Below, piece by piece: positions 1-11,342 of a stretch of 64,000 nucleotides of DNA. Under the pieces are notes generated by a model that did no database searches, was not told the DNA's origin, and saw only the letters and a list, made by a program, of their open reading frames with translations. This DNA comes from Sipunculus nudus (lineage: Eukaryota > Annelida > Sipuncula > Golfingiida > Sipunculidae), in the NCBI GenBank assembly GCA_026874595.1, contig CM049306.1:110808142-110872141 (forward strand), written 5' to 3'. Each line of letters starts with the position of its first letter. The stretch's first letter is position 1. The position numbers and the translations under genes are program-made.

Positions 1-1020
1 TTCCAAACTGAGATCATTCATAGGAATGTTAGCTGCACTTAGCAATTTCATTCCAAACTTGTCAGGTTTAGCTCATCCTTTGTGTGAACTGATTGAGATA
101 AACCTCGGAATAGGACAAAGAAGTGTGATTCAGAATTTGCTACAGTTAAGCAAGCATTGACTACAGACACTATACTTGCACATTACAACCCAGGTCATGC
201 AGTAGAACTTTCCTTTGACGCGTCACCCTACAGTTTAGGGGCAGTTATTATGCATGATTTTTATGAAGTTTTCAAACAACCTTTTGCATATGCATCAAGA
301 ACCCTCAACAAACATGAAAGTCAGTGTGGTAAAATCAACAAGGATGCTTTAGCTATTATCTTTGGGTAAAACCGTTTTCACATGTACTTGTACAGTTGGC
401 ATTTCGCTATCCTTACTGATCACAAGTAGTTAGAGCAAATTTTTGGACCCAAAACTACAATTCCTTCGTTAACTGCTCTCAGATTTCAGAGAGGGGCCGT
501 GATCTTAAGCGCTTATGACTATACAATAAGGTATATTCCTTCCAAACAAAATACTGTGGCCGACGCGTTGTCAAGACTGCCATTGCCTGTGTCAAGCACA
601 GATGAAGACATTTTCCACGTCGAAGAACAATTTATTAAGTGTTTACCAGTAACCTGGTAAGAGATTAGCAAAGCCACAATGGTGGATCCAGTTCTCAGAC
701 AAGTGTTAGACTTTATTAAATCGGGATGGCCTAGTGAGGTCCAGGATGCACAACTCAAACCCTATTTCTGCAAGAAATATGAACTTGCATGTGAGCAAAA
801 TTGTCTTTTATGGGGTCATTGTGTACTCATAACCCAAAAGTATTAAAGCGAACTTTTCTCTGAACTACGTGCAAACCATCCAGGTATTGTACGGATTAAG
901 GAGTTAGCACGTAGCCACATGTGGTGGCCTAATATTGATAAACACATAGAGAGTACTGTGCGTAATTGTGTGCATTGCCAACATCAATGAAACATGCCTG
1001 CAGTTACACCATTGACCAAA
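1..1020 (+). pseudogene. Ty3/Gypsy pol remnant: RNase H plus integrase zinc-binding region
   Basis: One reading frame (that of position 157) carries the end of a Ty3/Gypsy Pol polyprotein. A region resembling the retrotransposon RNase H domain contains the motifs DASPYSLGAV, FAYASRTLN and DALAIIFG (about 190-370), followed by LTDHK, LSAYDY and the hallmark VADALSRLP near 560-590. Next comes an H2C2 zinc-binding segment of integrase (NHPG ... MWWPNID ... CVHC, about 870-985). The frame is interrupted by stops at 367, 427, 658, 844 and 988 with no frameshift, so the copy is dead through point mutation. The reverse-transcriptase core lies before the window. In the family these domains copy RNA to DNA and insert it; none of that is possible here. 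Confidence 0.9.
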
Positions 1021-1030
1021 GTCATATTTA

Positions 1031-1411
1031 GTGTTGATGCCAGGTGCTCGTTTCTGGAAACGACATGTTGATCAATTACGATGCGACTTAGCCAAAACCT
1101 CTGAGGAGGTACATGATGAGTTTTCACGAGAAGCAGATTTGCCTGTCACTGATTCAATTCCTACAACTACAAGTGAGTCACATACATCAGATCCGGGAGC
1201 TGATTGGTCCGCTTCAGCAGTGCCTGAGTCAGGTGTTGGAGAACAGAGCATTAAAGTTCCTGATGTGTGTGATGATTCTGTAACATCGCAGGCCGATCCT
1301 GAAAAACAAGTAAACGTACCTAAGGACAGTAAAGGTGATAATACCAGTCTACCTACATGCATATCAGGTCACACCAGAAGAGCACATGAATGGTTAATTG
1401 AAATGGTTTAA
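1031..1411 (+). pseudogene. Ty3/Gypsy integrase C-terminal tail after core deletion
   Basis: An open segment that begins around the motif FWKRHVDQLR, typical of the extreme C-terminus of Ty3/Gypsy integrase. It is followed by an acidic, Ser/Thr/Pro-rich linker and a short basic end (HTRRAHEWL). It starts about 45 bases after the integrase zinc finger and in a different frame. The catalytic DD(35)E core, normally several hundred bases, is therefore missing between 990 and 1031. The open frame has no ATG before 1037 and is best read as a leftover of the same element, not a separate gene. Confidence 0.75.
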
Positions 1412-1670
1412 TGTTAATGTTAAATGCGTCATACTTTATGGTCAGTGGATGGACTCATTGTTTCACTTGTGCATGTACTAAAACATGGTAAAATAGGACT
1501 CCATTCCACTGTGATATTAACACTGGTTAACTAAACTTAAAGACAGTCATATTACAAAAGAAGCAACACAGAGACACTTTGATACATTTATTATTCATTC
1601 CAGTATGGGTTAACAAAACCATGGACAGCATGTTCCATAAGGAACATGGGGACTTTGTACAGTTTCTTCT
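1412..1670. other. Untranslated 3' region of the Gypsy relic
   Basis: Stretch between the end of the Pol tail and the polypurine tract. I see no further domain or RNA gene in it. Confidence 0.4.
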
Positions 1671-1883
1671 GGGTAGGGGGAGATGTGGTTTATTGACATT
1701 GTTTACATTGTTGTCATGTTGCATGTTTGAGGGCCTGCTATATTTTGTCATCACGTCAGCACCGCAGTTAATGTAAGCTTTGTGCTCATTGGTTGGTTTG
1801 TGATGACTGCCATCTTTGTTTTGTTGGGATTAAACGAAGTAACGCCAGTCCGTCATACTCAGTCTTTATTGACCTAATACGCA
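1671..1883 (+). repeat. Polypurine tract and probable 3' LTR of the Gypsy element
   Basis: A G-rich purine run (gggtagggggaga, 1671-1683, with one T) is directly followed by TGTGG at 1684. Ty3-type elements place the plus-strand primer tract immediately before an LTR beginning TG. The putative LTR is short (about 200 bp) and would end at a CA near 1883, just before a different repeat. No 5' LTR is available to compare, so the right edge is approximate. Confidence 0.55.
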
Positions 1884-1892
1884 TCAGTTAAT

Positions 1893-4800
1893 TAGGGCCC
1901 TGCTTGACAAGCTGTGCCCTATAGTGATCACTGTTTCTTTCTGTTCTTCTGTACTTCCATCCTTCCTTCAGTGACACTTTTTTTCATGTGCAATAACGCA
2001 ACAACAACATACTTCAACTATCCCAAAATCAGAGGGTTGATTGGTACATATTAGGGGTCCAGACTTGTTGGAATTCTTTTACGGTGGCCAGAGCCCCATT
2101 GCTGATTTCCCTGCGCACGCAGTAACTCAACAACCACATACTTAGGTTTTCCAAATTCACAGGGATCATTAGTGCCTATGCAGACTCAATCCCTAATGAA
2201 TTAAAAACCTGTCAGAATGCCAATATAGCTGCCAGATCTCAATTTGGGATTCTCTTTTTAATTCTTCTTCAATAATATCCGAACCAGTAGGATATTTTCC
2301 CATCATGCATATGGATAAAAACCCTGTTTCTGTTTATATTTTTCAACTTTAACTTAAACTTTTCACCCATTTGTAAACAGGCCAGCACTACCAGAAATGC
2401 GAGGCCCTCAGAGGACCAATGTCCAATCACATCTATTTTTTTTTTGGTAGATTCATAGAAAGCTGCATGAAACTGGTTTTGTGGCTATTAGTAAGCCTAT
2501 TTCAGATTGAGGACTGTACAAGTATTCTTGTGCAAAAGTGTTGTTTCAACTTCTGTAACATTTCACAAAAATGATTCTTAGGAGGCCTTTGTTCAAGCTT
2601 ACTAAACTGATGGTTGGGCAGAATTATAGGACCTTTGATAATGAAAGGACTACATCTTTTATTATTCTAAACATTTAGATAAAACAATTGTATGGATATG
2701 TCAGGTTGAAAAAAAAAGCATTGTAGCCAAAGTCTTTCAGTATGTGTAAAAAGAGTTACCAACAGGCCAAGATTATGTCTGTCTCCATAAATAGCATTGC
2801 AGACTGTGAACTGTGTCAGATTATGCAATAGGTCAGCAGTTCATTCAGTGCAGCCAGGTACAGGTCAAAAGTTCCTTCAGTCTAGCCAGGTGCAGGTCAA
2901 GAGTTCACTAAGTACAGTAGCCTGAGCCAGCAATTTGTCACAGTTCACTCGAGGCAACTGCCTTTCTCACCTAAGCCTGGTCAGCCCCAAGCATCAGACT
3001 CAAGGTAAGTTTGATGTATTGGCCTGAAATTTTGACCTGTATGTGTCTTTGATGGCTTTTCACAAGACAGGTGTCGCCACCTACAATGACTTTACACGGT
3101 GTGTGCCTGCTTATTTCAATGGAGGAATTTAATATATTCGCCTGAAATTGGTCATTTTTGTAAATATCAAAAAGCTTTGTTGTATACCAGACTGGTGGTG
3201 CCACCTACAATAATTTTTGCACTGTGTGTGTCCCTGCTTATTTCTCAGGAGGGGATTGATATATCAGTCTGAAATTGGACATGTATGTATCTCTGATAGC
3301 GTCATTATATACCAGACTTGTGGTGCCAGATACAATCATTTTTGTATTGTGCGCACTGATGCCAGAATTTCAGCATTGATGTTTGTGTAATTAGGGCCCC
3401 ACTTGAAAAGCCAGTGCCCTATAGTAATTGACCTGTCCGTCCGTCTGTCCACAAATTCTTTTCCGGATGATAACTCCAGTTAGGATTGACGGATTGAGTT
3501 CAAACCTTAAATATGTATTAACCATCAATTATGGAAGATCCCTATCGATTTTGGGGGCTGGAGGTCAAAGGTCAAAAAAGTTATTCACAGTTTGGTAATA
3601 AATTTTAGGTCCCTCTTTGAGCATGGCAGAAATCATAATTGTATCCATAATTGATTGTTCCACCTTAACAGTAGTACAGGTCCTCATGTCAACATGGAGG
3701 CATGATATATGGTCATAATCAGCCATTTTTCTGTAAGTTATGCGGTAAAAACCATTACTGAACACCTAGTAAGGTTGCACTCTCTTAGCAAATATGCATG
3801 CAAAAGGACACACATTGTTAACACAATAACTCGTAAAAAGTATTTCATATAAGGTCCCCAGACTCGCAGCAGTGATGAACTACATCATGTTTGAAGATGG
3901 GTGGCCTTGATGGATTTTCAAGGTCACAGAGGTGATAATGCTAAAATGATGTTAACCAAATAGCTCGCAAACAATTTGACTAACACTCACAGAACTTGCA
4001 CCATTAATGTTTGTTATGAAGGGCGAGGTCAAGTTTGAAGATGGATCACCTTGACAGAGGCGATAATTCTTAAATGATGTTATGGAATAACCCGCAAACA
4101 ATTTGATGAACAATCAATCTCCCCTAACATATGGTTGATAGGATTCAAACATAAGATGTATCACCCATGGCCTAAGGGAGAAGCTTATTGATATTTGGGT
4201 CAGAAGGGAAAAAAAAGTAATACACAGTTTGGTGTTTAGTTGCTGGTGTCTCCTTCAGCAGGCCAGAAATGGATGAATCTTTTTCGAGTCTTTCGTGTAC
4301 AGTGGCATTACATTTTCACAGCATATTTTGTACAGACAATTTGAAGATACCCCAGAAAAGGATACACTGGCCTAACGCACCACAGTGGCTCTCATTTAGA
4401 CCATGTTTGGACAAATCTATCTCCACTTCCAACATCTCAAGGAATTTGGACCTATTATAGTGACCATCAACAAATTTACATTGATATTCATATCGAGCCA
4501 TTCTGCACATCACAGTGCATCTGTAGACCCAAGCCCAAGAACAGCTGAATCTCAGTTCAAGAGAATGACCATTTTATCACTACTAACCAACAGCTGACTC
4601 TCTCTAATACTACAAGGTTCATGTACAGAATCAAGCCTCACATATAATAAGGCCAATTCAACATACAAATACTGGAAAAATATTTGACACAGCCCAGCCA
4701 AGACTTCAACTAAGAATAATTGGCACAGGTAATACAGAAATACAGAAACTAAAAATGCATGCAGTTCTTTTATATCATTATTTTGATAGCTTTGAACATT

Positions 4801-5101
4801 TTCACTTTACCATATCTTTTCTTCCAGTTTATACATGTCAGCTGTTCTTTACAGGTTCTTTAATTTTCAAATATCACTCTTTCAGCCCATGCTACCAAAG
4901 TACACCAAATTCACTGTACTTCAATTTATAATGACTGCATCTTTTGTGGGGCCCTTACTGACCTGTCAGTTTTCTAGTTGTTTCTTATTCAGAATGTTTA
5001 GTCCTTTCATTTTTCATAAACATGAAAAGGCCCAGCATTGAAGCATTATACCTGGTGTATATCCCAATGCACAGGTTCGCATTAGGCCTGTAGGCCTTGT
5101 T
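1893..5101 (+). mobile_element. HINE-like repeat S1, interrupted by a nested element
   Basis: It begins with TAGGGCCC and a hairpin-forming sequence (AGGGC ... GCCCTATAG, 1893-1924). It ends with the palindromic hairpin AGGCCTgtAGGCCT followed by TGTT (5084-5101). The body contains repeated near-palindromes of the GGTGGCGCCACC type near 3072 and 3193. This 5' hairpin / 3' hairpin layout matches non-autonomous Helentron (HINE) elements. The copy is split at 3391/4979 by a second element, as shown by an uninterrupted paralogue at about 5990-6146. No coding potential is evident. Confidence 0.55.
3392..4978 (+). mobile_element. HINE-like element S2, nested in S1 at a TT site
   Basis: The 5' end TAGGGCCCCAC is followed within 50 bp by a hairpin partner (GCCCTATAG) and a GTCC/GTCT run (3433-3449). 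The 3' end has GTGGGGCCCT (a perfect inverse of the 5' AGGGCCCCAC), then the hairpin ACTGACctGTCAGT and the terminus TTTTCTAGT. Flanks are ...gtgtaaT and Tgtttcttattc. The paralogous site near 6013-6030 reads gtgtaattgtttcttattc with nothing inserted, so the insertion fell between two T residues. Insertion at TT, asymmetric terminal inverted repeats and a GTCY core are the stated hallmarks of Helentron-associated elements. Confidence 0.75.
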
Positions 5102-5249
5102 TATAAAAAGTGTGCTAAAAAGCAATTTGTATCGGGAATATTAATTTAAAAGTTATTTCAAGTAGAGACCACTTTTGTGTACAGATGGCAGCACTTGGTT
5201 TACCATTGGCAGATGGCCAGTGCCTTGATTTTGGCCATTTATAGCCTAG

Positions 5250-6146
5250 TTGATGTCAGCTCTATAAATACTTTTAGCACAGTGCCAGGATAGGAAGAAG
5301 TGCAGTCAGGTATAGGTCACAAGTTCACTTAGTGCAGTAGCTGCATTCTATTTATAGCTTTAGCAGACTGCTCACTGCACCAGATTTGGCACCAGAGTTC
5401 AGCCTGGATCTTTTATAGCTTTGGCAGACTGCCAACTGTGTCAGATTATGCAACAGGTCAAGAGTTCACTCAGTGCAGCCAGGTACAGGTCAAAAGTTCA
5501 CTTAGTCTAGCAAGATGCAGTTCAAGAGTTCACCCAGTGCTGTAGCTTGAGGCGGCAATTTGTTAAAGTTCACTTGGGGACAATTGCCTTACTCACCTAA
5601 GCCTGGTCAGCCCAGTGCATCAAACTCAAGGGAAGTTTGATGTATTGGCCTGGTATTTTGACCTGTCTATGCGTCTTTGATGGCTTTCTCGTTTACAAGA
5701 CAGGTGTGGCCACCTACATTGTCTTATGCAGATTGTAATTGCCTGCTTAAATTTACAGAGGAATTTGATACATCAGCCTGAAATTGGGCAAATTTATACA
5801 TATCGGGTAGCTTTATCGTGTCAAGACTTGTGGCGCCATCTACAATAATTTTTGCACAGTGTATGTCACTGCTTATTTTGCAGGAGGGGTTTGACATATC
5901 AGTCTGACATTGGGCATATGTATATATCTTTTCGTTGTATACAAGACTGGTGGTGACAGCTACAATCATTTTGTTGTGTGCACCCATGCCAGAATTTCAG
6001 CAGTGATGTTTGTGTAATTGTTTCTTATTCAAAATGTTTAGTACTTGCATTGTTCATATACATAAGAAGTTATGGTCCAGCATTGAAGCATTATACCTGG
6101 TGTATATCCCATTGCACAGGTTCGCATTAGGCCTGTAGGCCTTGTT
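5250..6146 (+). repeat. Second copy of the 3' half of S1
   Basis: This stretch repeats, with divergence, the order of 2750-3391 followed by 4979-5101. It has the same cagtgcagcc / ggtacaggtc phrases, the same series of near-palindromic GGTGGCGCCACC variants, and the same terminal hairpin AGGCCTgtAGGCCT plus TGTT (6129-6146). It is the uninterrupted reference for the S2 insertion site. Confidence 0.7.
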
Positions 6147-6239
6147 GATGCATTTTAAGCCAACCTGTGAACTTATGTGATCACTCATTGTCAATCTTCC
6201 ATCTAACCTGATTTTCTTACCGAAAAACGATAGAGGTCC

Positions 6240-6560
6240 CAAAAAAAAAATCTCCTTGAAAACCTAAAATTAGGTTACTGTGACCTATATTCTCAGAGCT
6301 ATGGGGCTCAAAATACCCCGAATAATTAAAAATTTGATACAAAAGCTCAAATTTCCGAATAATTAACATATTGATTGCAAAGATTTTTTCCATGCATATT
6401 GATCAAGGAGTGTTTAATAATTTCCTGAAGACCGGTGGCAACACCTGCATTTTTTCTTATTTTTGCGCATTTTAGCCCTCACCCAAACTTTTACCTTGTG
6501 AGCAGGATATCTCTAAAAGGATTCACTGTAGGAATTTCATTCGGAGCCACTATATAACGC
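6240..6560 (+). repeat. Fragments of HINE families H and P
   Basis: 6240-6470 matches the family H monomer seen at 10.6-11 kb and 28.7-30.7 kb (gtgacctatattctcagagctatgg, tattgatcaaggagtgttt). 6465-6545 matches family P (ttaccttgtgagcaggatatc). Neither has its terminal hairpins, so both are truncated. Confidence 0.6.
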
Positions 6561-6582
6561 GGGCTTCGCTAGTTGAACTAGC

Positions 6583-6660
6583 CAAAGAGGGCAATATATT
6601 TGATGGGGATAGAGAAAAACTGGGGTTCAGTTTTTTTGGGGGGTTTGTACAATATACAAA
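6583..6660 (+). repeat. Conserved leader box upstream of Merlin copy 1
   Basis: The segment aaagagggcaatatatttg followed by atggggatagagaaa, then a T-run joined to a G-run, recurs with few changes at 18351-18432, upstream of the second Merlin transposase. It may be an element terminus or 5' untranslated sequence. I could not find a convincing inverted partner on the right side. Confidence 0.5.
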
Positions 6661-6815
6661 TAAAGAATAGTTCAGACTGATTGTGTATTCTTTTTTTATT
6701 CTGCATTCATCTGTACGTTGTTTGGAATGTTGTCCGGTGATATCTGAAATGAGAGAGAGATTGGAATGAATGATTAGTATACATACATATTATCATATAA
6801 TGACATGATCATAGA

Positions 6816-6885
6816 ACGAGTTTCGAACCAGCGACCGCTCACTCGGGAGTCCGATGCGTATCCAACAGCGCCATGAAAGACGAGT
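6816..6885 (-). other. tRNA-like sequence, antisense, upstream of Merlin copy 1
   Basis: Read on the minus strand this contains an A-box-like TGGCGCTGTTGG and a B-box GGTTCGAAAC at the spacing of a tRNA. I could not fold a clean anticodon arm and no isotype is assigned. An equivalent sits at 18628-18694 before Merlin copy 2, with the same length (about 65 bases) and a shared CGTCTT start. It could be a tRNA-derived promoter within the element or a SINE head. Confidence 0.5.
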
Positions 6886-7311
6886 TGAAGGGCTTTGAAA
6901 TCTGGGGGTATTTAAGTCTATTGTCCAAAAATAATACAGGCGACTGACAATAGATGTCGCTAATATATTTAAGTGGGTTGGTTGCACATATAGCGCCCCC
7001 TGTAGATGATGTGGAGAGTTACAGAGGTAATATTAGTGGCGGCATTTGACGATGTAAGTATAATGGTAAACGTTATGAAATGGCCTAAAATATAGGAAAA
7101 CATGATAATAGGATAAAACTTGCTGCATTATTAATGGTTTTGAAAATTATTATTATTATTCAGTGAAATAACTGTTAAACCATATGATAAAAAAAGTTAT
7201 AAGTTGCCTGCTGGCCTCATTTTGTAATCAGGTAATCATGTGACCAGGGGGAATTGTTCTATAATGAATAGGTGCATTTGGCAGTTGTATTAGAACAGAG
7301 TATGATCAACC

Positions 7312-8610
7312 ATGGCGGAAGGGACGCCTGGTACCTCCTTACGAGAAAAATTAGAGGGCATTAGAAGATGCCATGTAGGTGAGAAATCGTGTAAACGGAC
7401 CTTAAGGGAGGTGGAAGCGGAGAGGGCCCACAAACATAGAGGACCAAGGGCAATAAAGAAAATATAAAAGAAAATACGAGAGGAGCGACAGGTGTGTGAA
7501 AAGTCATTAGTACCGAGTAGTACAGCTGCCTGTGCTGAGACTGTATCTAACGTCCGGTCGGTATCGGTAAATACAGAGCCTGTTTTCACAGCAGAGGCTA
7601 GTGCACAGTGCACATACAGCAGTAGAAATTACAGGAAAGGTGGTGTAGACAGAGAATTAAATCATGTTACCCATACCAAATTGATGCGTGACATTTTGGT
7701 ATCAAAAGAATGTACAATACACCGGCTTATGGAGCATGACATAATAGCGAAAAATCGCATATGCCCTGTTTGTAATGACCAGATGCGTTTAGTATCAGTA
7801 GCCAGCACTGATGACAGTGATCGTTATCATTGGCAATTTCAAAAGAAACGTCCGACTCCACATAATATGAAACTCTCATTACGACATGGGACATGGTTTT
7901 CGTTATCGAAACTGACACTGGAGGAGGTGTTAGAAGTGACATATTTATGGTGCACAGGACAGTCACATAACCAAATCGTGTATGAGACAGGTGCGAGTCC
8001 CAATACTATTGTGGACTGGTCGTCATTTTGTAGAGAAGTGTGCGAGGAGACGCTCTTAAGAGAAAGTAGAGAAGGGGTGCAGATCGGTGGACCCAGTGTG
8101 ATAGTAGAAATAGATGAAAGTAAATTCGGAAAGCGCAGATACCACAGAGGACATCACGTAAAAGGGGGGTGGGTCTTTGGAGGTAGGGAGCGAGATCACA
8201 AAGAGAAGATGTTTATGTTCGTAGTTCCCGACCGCAGCTCAGATACTTTGATACCTCTAATACGGAGGCACATCGCACGGGGATCAATAATACATTCAGA
8301 CTGTTGGAAATCCTATGACAGACTGAAGGATTTAGGCTACATTCACCAGACGGTGAATCACAGTGTGACATTTAAGAATCCTGAGACAGGATGTCACACT
8401 GATGCTATCGAGGGTACCTGGCAAAAGATAAAACACGGTCTGACAATGCCAAAAATGGGTGTAAAAGAGGAACACCTAACGGGCTACCTGAGTGTGTACA
8501 TGTGGCGAGAGAGGAATATTGGAGGGGATTTGTTCATGAATTTCATGAGGGACGCGGCTAAGCTATACAGTGGGAACTGTGGTGTTGGCACTTGTAAATT
8601 TTGTGGTTGA
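7312..8610 (+). pseudogene. Merlin (IS1595/ISXO2-like) DDE transposase, one nonsense codon
   Basis: The frame opens at ATG 7312 and runs to TGA 8608-8610, broken once by TAA at 7465; everything after is open. The N-terminus is basic and helix-like (LREKLEGIRR, LREVEAERAH). A C-x2-C zinc site (CPVCNDQM, near 7762) precedes a LSLRHGTWF block. The ISXO2-like catalytic domain has D at 8113 (VEIDESKFG), D at 8299 (HSDCWKSYD) and E at 8410 (DAIEGTW), plus GGWVFGGRER and VVPDRS. The protein ends in a Cys pair (GTCKFC). Length and motifs fit a near-complete Merlin transposase that would cut and paste its own DNA. The next in-frame ATG is 7684, which would drop the N-terminal part but keep the zinc and catalytic domains. 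Confidence 0.85.
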
Positions 8611-9498
8611 CTGATTTTTGGAACCGTGGATGAGTTGTACATAGCATTGGTTTTGTAACAGTTCAGGTATGTACGTGTTATGAAAATATTATTTACATTG
8701 ATCATACCTGTTGTAATTAAGACAAATGAGAAAATATAACTTGGACATGAAATAATAGACAGATTAGACAGGAATTTAGTGCTAGACACTTAATTATGAT
8801 TGTTATTGAAACGCATGACGTGTCAGTATGACAGGAGCATTTATTGTTATGGTATGTTGAAATGCATGTAAAGGGGATTTCCAAAATTGCGCAACGTACT
8901 GCTTGCCTGTGTTATACGTGGGCAGGTTAACAACGAAAGCGGGAGCATAGTTCGTGCTGAGTAGCAAAAGGGGATTTCCAAAAGGTCATTTTTTGCGGTG
9001 ATTGGTGAAAAGAAAGTCATTAAGTGCATTTATGTAGGTGGACTTGAGTACAGAGAAAAAATGAGAGGTCGTGTTAGGAAAGTGGTATGACAAGCGTAGC
9101 GTTTGGCTGGTGTTCCTGTGGGCAACCTGACCTAGATGGCGACTTCCACATTTTACTTGTTGGCATCGTCTTGGCTTATGTGGTTTGAAGTGAAAGTAAT
9201 AAATAAAGGGAATATTATAGAAATAATAGAAAACATAGAATATATGAATAATATAGACCGGATATTTATGGATATTTTTGTTGCAGATACTTTACCTTTA
9301 AGTTGGGAAGTTTGTGTTGAGCCAGATTATATTCAACATGGTGTCTGGCCTGTAAGAGTTTCAGTCAAGTGGATTTGATATGTACATATTTGCCTTGTGG
9401 TGGGAATATCTGAGTATAAGGTAAGAATATACTTATATTCATAATCCTGATAGATAACTATAGTTATGTATATGAATAGAACATGTTGGCATACATTT
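8611..9498. other. 3' flank of Merlin copy 1, no gene recognised
   Basis: AT-rich sequence holding two copies of aaaggggatttccaaaa (about 8870 and 8967). A short open frame from ATG 9136 to 9378 shows no recognisable domain. The right end of the Merlin unit was not located. Confidence 0.4.
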
Positions 9499-10517
9499 AG
9501 CTCCTGTTGTGGCGGAGCCCGTGTTCTATAGTGGTACCTTTCATTCCTTTGGTGAAGATGTATATTGACAAAATCTCAGTCAAGTTCGAAGATGGGTGAC
9601 CTTGACTTATTTTCTACGTTTTAGAGCTGATTATAGAAAAACACTAAGAAGCTTAATTTCTCAGGAACCATTTGGAGGATTTTCACAAAACTTACTATGA
9701 TCATTGGGACTGATGGTCTGTACCTGCAACAAAAGTTCGGTGGCGCCACCTACAATTTCTGATTTTTTAATGAATTTTTACGGATTTTTCAACTTTGGCC
9801 ATGTGAGCAGGATATCTTGAAAAGGATTCACCGTAGGAATTTTATTTCTAGGGTGAACATGTATATTGACAAAACATCGGTCAAGTTCAAAGATGGGTGA
9901 CCTTGACCTATTTTTCTACCTTTTAGAGCTGATTATAGAAATACACTTAAAAGCAAATTTCTCAAGAACCATTGGGTGGATTTTCACTCAACATACGTTG
10001 ATCATTGGGACTGATGTTCTGTACCTGCTGCACACTTTTGGTGGCGCCACTTCCAATATCTGATTTTTTATGAATTTTTATCAGATTTTTTAAATTTGGC
10101 CTTGTGGGCGGGATATCTCCAAAGATATTCAACATAGGAACTTCAGTTCATCAGTGCTGATGCATATTAACATAATCTTGGTCAAGTTTAAAAAATGGGT
10201 GATCTTGATCTACTTTTCAAGGTCACAGAGCTTAGAACAGAAAAAAAATCTAGGAGCTTATTTCTCAGGATCCACATGATGGATTGTTATGAAACATGGT
10301 ATAATAATATGCCTTGATGAACTCTCAGTCCAGCATGAGATCAGTCTTACCATACTTGCAAAGGTACTACATACCTCTAAAGTTTAAATTTATAACTGAG
10401 ACATGAACAGATGTACATCCATGTGAGAAAAAAAATTTCATACTTGTTACTGTAACCACCTATAAACACTTGTCTATTGGCTGAAGGCTTTTGTCAGCTT
10501 CCGCAGATATTCTAGTT
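9499..10517 (+). mobile_element. HINE family P, copy 1 (variant 5' end)
   Basis: It holds three monomer-like repeats of the phrase cttggtcaagttcaaagatggg and cggatttttcaactttgg. The first two have a GGTGGCGCCAC palindrome (9739, 10040). The 3' end matches the complete copy at 14.5-15.3 kb: ggctgaaggcttttgtcagc, a weak hairpin, then ATATTCTAGTT. The 5' end (agctcc ... ggagccc) differs from the complete copy, so this is a related subfamily or a chimera. No protein is encoded. Confidence 0.6.
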
Positions 10518-11342
10518 TTCTCTGTTGTTCGGACCTTCACTTGAAGCAGTTAGTCCATTAACAGGGCACAAATCCTAACCATTGGACCTAGAAACTTCTG
10601 ACTGTACATCCAGGGAGGTCTTAGGCCAGTCTCATTGGAAACCATGAAATTGACCTATATTTTGAGAACTACATGCTCAAAACATGATTTTGAGGATCCA
10701 GTGAATCACATAGGCACAATTTGTACCGACTTGGCCTAAAATCTACTAACATTATACCCATGGAGGTCCATGAAAAATCTCATTGGAATCCTGAAATTAG
10801 GTCACTGTAACCTATATCCTTAGAGCTATGGGGCTCAAAAGTACCCCCAAGAATAATTGAAAATTTGATACAAAAACTCAAGTATCTGAATAACTAATGC
10901 ATTGATTCTCATGATTATTTCCACGCATATTGATCATTGCATGGTGCATCACTTCCTGAAGACTGGTGGCGCCACCTGTATTTTTTAAATATTTTTTACT
11001 CATTTTTCCCTCCATTTTTGAAAGCTTCAATTGAAGCAGTCCATCTGTTACCAAGGCACTAATTGTATCCGCTAGGCCTAAAATCTTCATACATGATATT
11101 CAGGCAGTTTCTTAGTAAATTGACATGGAAACCTGAATATAGGTCATGGTGACCTGTATTCTGCAAACTATGAGCCTAGAGCATACTTTTCAGCACCCTG
11201 AAAATCAGAAGGGCACAACTTGTAGGTGCCTAGCCCTAGAATGTAGTTCAATGGAAACCTGAAATTAGGACATGGTCACTAATATTACATGAAAAACATT
11301 TTAAGTTCCCAGACACACAGGGTATAAAGCTTTACTTTTGGA

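Noticed and set aside
6816-6885. Functional tRNA gene
   Set aside because: A and B boxes are present but the anticodon arm and acceptor stem do not pair well.
7379-7491. Intron removing the stop at 7465 (ag|gtgag ... gacag)
   Set aside because: The splice signals look good, but joining them shifts the frame and gives a new stop within a few codons.
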